DNA of 10,680 nt, taken from assembly GCA_040752395.1 (NCBI GenBank), contig JBFMHD010000087.1, forward strand, positions 1 through 10,680. The letters are read 5' to 3'. The notes below the pieces were generated by a model. It had not been told where the DNA came from. It made no database searches and was given only the letters and a program-made list of their open reading frames with translations. Below, piece by piece: positions 8,981 to 10,680 of this stretch (positions are counted from its first letter, which is position 1; each line of letters begins with the position of its first letter). The translations under genes were made by a program, and so were the position numbers. The stretch is from JBFMHD01 sp040752395 [NCBI: Candidatus Hydrogenedentota bacterium] (lineage in GTDB: Bacteria > JBFMHD01).

Positions 8981-10522
8981 ATGCTTAAGGCATTCATCTG
9001 GCAGAAAATTTTTTATTCTTCGTGCCTCAAACCATTGGTTTTAATGGCTATGGTTCTATATAATGAAAAAAAGGTTTTTTTTGTAGTATATTGCATACTA
9101 TTTTATAGTTCAGTAAACCTCTATGCTGGTGGCAAAGGTACTTCTGGTGCACAATTTCTTGATATTGAAGTAGGGGCACGGGCAATGGGGGTGGGTGGTG
9201 CGTTTGTTGGATTAGCTGATGATGCTGAAGGAATTTATTATAATCCGGCCTCGCAGGCTTTCTTTCTTAGAAAAAATATATTAATACATCACGATTCGAG
9301 ATTTTTTGATAATCAGTTCAACTATTTCGCTTATAGTTCTCCGCTAAAAGAGAAACACGGCCTTTCGCTTAATTTTACTTATCAAGATGCAGGTAATTTT
9401 GAAGCTTATGATATTGCTAACAGGAGAATGGGTAGTTTTGATGCGAGAGATTATGCTCTTGGCTTTGGCTATGGTTATAGACTTAATAAATCTTTTGGTG
9501 TAGGGGCAAATTTAAAATTTATCAGGTCTACAATAGCATCGTATGATGCTGAAGCTATTGGTTTAGATGCCGGACTTTTATTCAGGTTTAATGAGAAGTT
9601 ATCAATAGGAGCATCGTTAAGAAATATCGGCAGCGGAATAAGATTTATAAGACAGAAAGACGATTTACCTTTAAATTTTCAAGCAGGTATCGGCTATACA
9701 CCTTTTAAAAACTGGAATATCCTTTTTGATATTAATAAATCGATAGATGATGATAAATTCAGAATTCATTTAGGCACTGAATATTGGTTTCTTGGTCGTT
9801 ATGGTATAAGAGTGGGGTATAGGGATGTAGATGATATGGGAGGCGATGTAGATGGTTTAACAGCGGGTCTGGGACTACGGTTTTTTATAGAAGAACCTGA
9901 TAAAAGAGCAAGACGCGAGTTTTATGCAGGTGAACCATCGTTAAATTATGCATATATCCCACAGGGTGATTTCGGGAAAAGTCACATTCTTTCTTTATCA
10001 TTTGCTTTCGGGAAAATAAGAGGGGCGGTTGATAAGATTAAAAAAGAGAAAGAAGCGAGATTGCGGACCCCTGAGGAAATCCAAACAGAGAAAGAGAATT
10101 ATGTGAAAAAAGAAAAATTTAAAGGAAAACTCATCGCTGTTCTTGATTTCAGGAATACTTTAGAAGAGGACGGATACGAATGGTTAAGAAAAGCGTTAAG
10201 AGACATAATCGTTTCGAAATTACAGAATAAATACACGATTCTTGAGAGAAAAAAAGTGAAAGAGGTCGCAGAACTGGTTGACCTCGCTGGCATCCAACTT
10301 AAAACCGATGAAGATTTTTTACAATTCGGCAGATTCTTAGAAGTCGATGGCTTTATAGCAGGTGCTTTTGCTGTTGAGGCTGATATAATTCATCTTGAGG
10401 TTGGCATCTATGATGTTAAATCCTCTGTTGTAAGAGATAGTTTTATGGTGAAAGAAAAGGTCGAGGATGTTTTTAACATCGGAGAGAACCTTGCTAAACG
10501 TGTAGAACGGAGCCTCAAATGA
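8981..10522 (+). CDS. PorV/PorQ-family outer-membrane protein with C-terminal CsgG/FlgO-like domain
   Basis: The longest reading gives 513 residues, but the likely start is M22 (9044) or M24 (9050). From M24 there is a normal signal peptide (VLYNEKK, then a hydrophobic run, cut after NLYA at residue 49). The ATG at 8981 has AAGG directly touching it and no proper spacing. Residues about 55-343 are a PorV/UPF0164-type barrel: GAQFLDIEVGARAMGVGGAF, then DDAEGIYYNPA, alternating beta strands with GFGYGY and GLGLRFF, and a final LNYAYIPQGDFG strand. A charged linker (350-379) leads to a 134-residue alpha/beta domain resembling CsgG, FlgO or TolB-N. PorV in type IX systems shuttles cargo at the outer membrane; a link to the giant gene just upstream is inferred. 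Ordinary PorV lacks the extra C-terminal domain. Confidence 0.85.
   Translation: MLKAFIWQKIFYSSCLKPLVLMAMVLYNEKKVFFVVYCILFYSSVNLYAGGKGTSGAQFLDIEVGARAMGVGGAFVGLADDAEGIYYNPASQAFFLRKNILIHHDSRFFDNQFNYFAYSSPLKEKHGLSLNFTYQDAGNFEAYDIANRRMGSFDARDYALGFGYGYRLNKSFGVGANLKFIRSTIASYDAEAIGLDAGLLFRFNEKLSIGASLRNIGSGIRFIRQKDDLPLNFQAGIGYTPFKNWNILFDINKSIDDDKFRIHLGTEYWFLGRYGIRVGYRDVDDMGGDVDGLTAGLGLRFFIEEPDKRARREFYAGEPSLNYAYIPQGDFGKSHILSLSFAFGKIRGAVDKIKKEKEARLRTPEEIQTEKENYVKKEKFKGKLIAVLDFRNTLEEDGYEWLRKALRDIIVSKLQNKYTILERKKVKEVAELVDLAGIQLKTDEDFLQFGRFLEVDGFIAGAFAVEADIIHLEVGIYDVKSSVVRDSFMVKEKVEDVFNIGENLAKRVERSLK
9143..10009 (+). other. PorV-type beta-barrel region
   Basis: Residues 55-343 of the long reading. The first block (GARAMGVGGAFVGLADD then YYNPA) is the family signature seen near the start of PorV/PorQ and related UPF0164 proteins. 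Amphipathic strands follow, and the last strand SHILSLSFAFG closes the barrel region. Confidence 0.8.
10118..10519 (+). other. CsgG/FlgO/TolB-N-like periplasmic domain
   Basis: Residues 380-513. It opens with KLIAVLDFRN, followed by a helix (WLRKALRDIIVSKL), YTILERKKVKEV, a second helix region, then VDGFIAGAF and HLEVGIYDVKSS. This beta-alpha-beta order with 'vLdF', 'LxxxLxxxL', 'yxllER' and 'vDgxixG' is shared by CsgG, FlgO and the TolB N-terminal domain. It should sit in the periplasm. Its partner is unknown. Confidence 0.65.
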
Positions 10523-10680
10523 CACGCTCAAGCTGTTATTGGGTTGTTGGGTTGTTGGGTTGTTGGGTTATTGGGTTATTGGGTGCTGATATTTTATACA
10601 GTTATGATGTAACTATAGGCAAAGTATATTTCAGTGTTGGTGGTGATAGCTCAGGATCAAATTTTTCATTTAACAGCGAA
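10519..10680 (+). CDS. Exported protein, N-terminal end (3' partial)
   Basis: ATG at 10519 overlaps the preceding TGA (10520-10522) as ATGA, a common sign of translational coupling. The frame stays open for 54 codons to the window end. Residues 1-6 (MTRSSC) precede a hydrophobic run YWVVGLLGCWVIGLLGA (7-23) that would serve as a signal peptide, with a likely cut near the LGA. The mature part begins DILYSYDVTIGKVYFSVGG and is too short to assign. C15 lies in the hydrophobic run, but the context is not a clean lipobox. Most of the hydrophobic run is encoded by a tandem 8-bp repeat, so the start region could also be an unrelated repeat that happens to be open. The ATGA overlap and the continuing frame favour a real gene. 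Confidence 0.6.
   Translation, partial: MTRSSCYWVVGLLGCWVIGLLGADILYSYDVTIGKVYFSVGGDSSGSNFSFNSE
10539..10584 (+). repeat. Tandem 8-bp repeat (TTGGGTTG/TTGGGTTA), 5.75 copies
   Basis: Units are TTGGGTTG at 10539, 10547 and 10555, TTGGGTTA at 10563 and 10571, and a partial TTGGGT at 10579-10584. The only variation is the last base of the unit (G or A). It lies inside the signal-peptide region of the gene starting at 10519. Confidence 0.9.

Noticed and set aside
9084-9100. Small hairpin (TAGTAT, 5-nt loop, ATACTA)
   Set aside because: It is a six-pair AT-rich stem inside the signal-peptide coding region, within what chance gives in AT-rich DNA, with no terminator-like tail.
10099-10531. Two minus-strand ORFs of 64 codons opposite the end of the PorV-like gene
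   Set aside because: They are antisense to the CsgG/FlgO-like domain, which has a coherent fold pattern on the + strand; their translations are unremarkable.

Overview
The window is AT-rich and every gene in it lies on the + strand. It looks like a chromosomal piece from a bacterium of the Fibrobacteres-Chlorobi-Bacteroidetes (FCB) type or a related candidate phylum such as WOR-3/Stahlbacteria. The basis is a PorV-type outer-membrane barrel protein next to a giant secreted protein ending in a FlgD-like/type IX sorting-type domain, plus short tandem low-complexity repeats around the genes. The phylum is an inference; no rRNA or marker gene is present.

Layout: (1) Bases 3-248 are the last 81 codons of an SGNH-hydrolase-like protein. 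(2) Bases 249-381 are a non-coding gap with a 14-bp imperfect inverted repeat enclosing three copies of a 7-bp repeat. (3) Bases 382-8958 encode a 2,858-residue exported protein made almost entirely of beta-sandwich-like domains. It is built as two tandem modules of about 1,370 and 1,350 residues. Each module contains two divergent copies of a smaller 220-270 residue unit, so the protein carries four such units. A single C-terminal sorting-type domain closes it. (4) Bases 8981-10522 encode a PorV/PorQ-family barrel fused to a C-terminal periplasmic domain resembling CsgG/FlgO/TolB-N. (5) Bases 10519-10680 open a third gene that overlaps the previous stop codon (ATGA) and runs off the window. 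Its signal peptide is encoded almost wholly by a tandem 8-bp repeat.

Genes 3 to 5 probably form one transcription unit: gaps are 22 bp (or up to 91 bp, depending on a start choice) and then a 4-bp overlap. The simplest reading is a surface-display module. The giant protein would be the cargo, the PorV-like protein would be its outer-membrane shuttle or acceptor with an added periplasmic domain, and the third gene would be another exported component. The type IX link rests on domain recognition by eye; no PorK/L/M/N or SprA gene is in the window.
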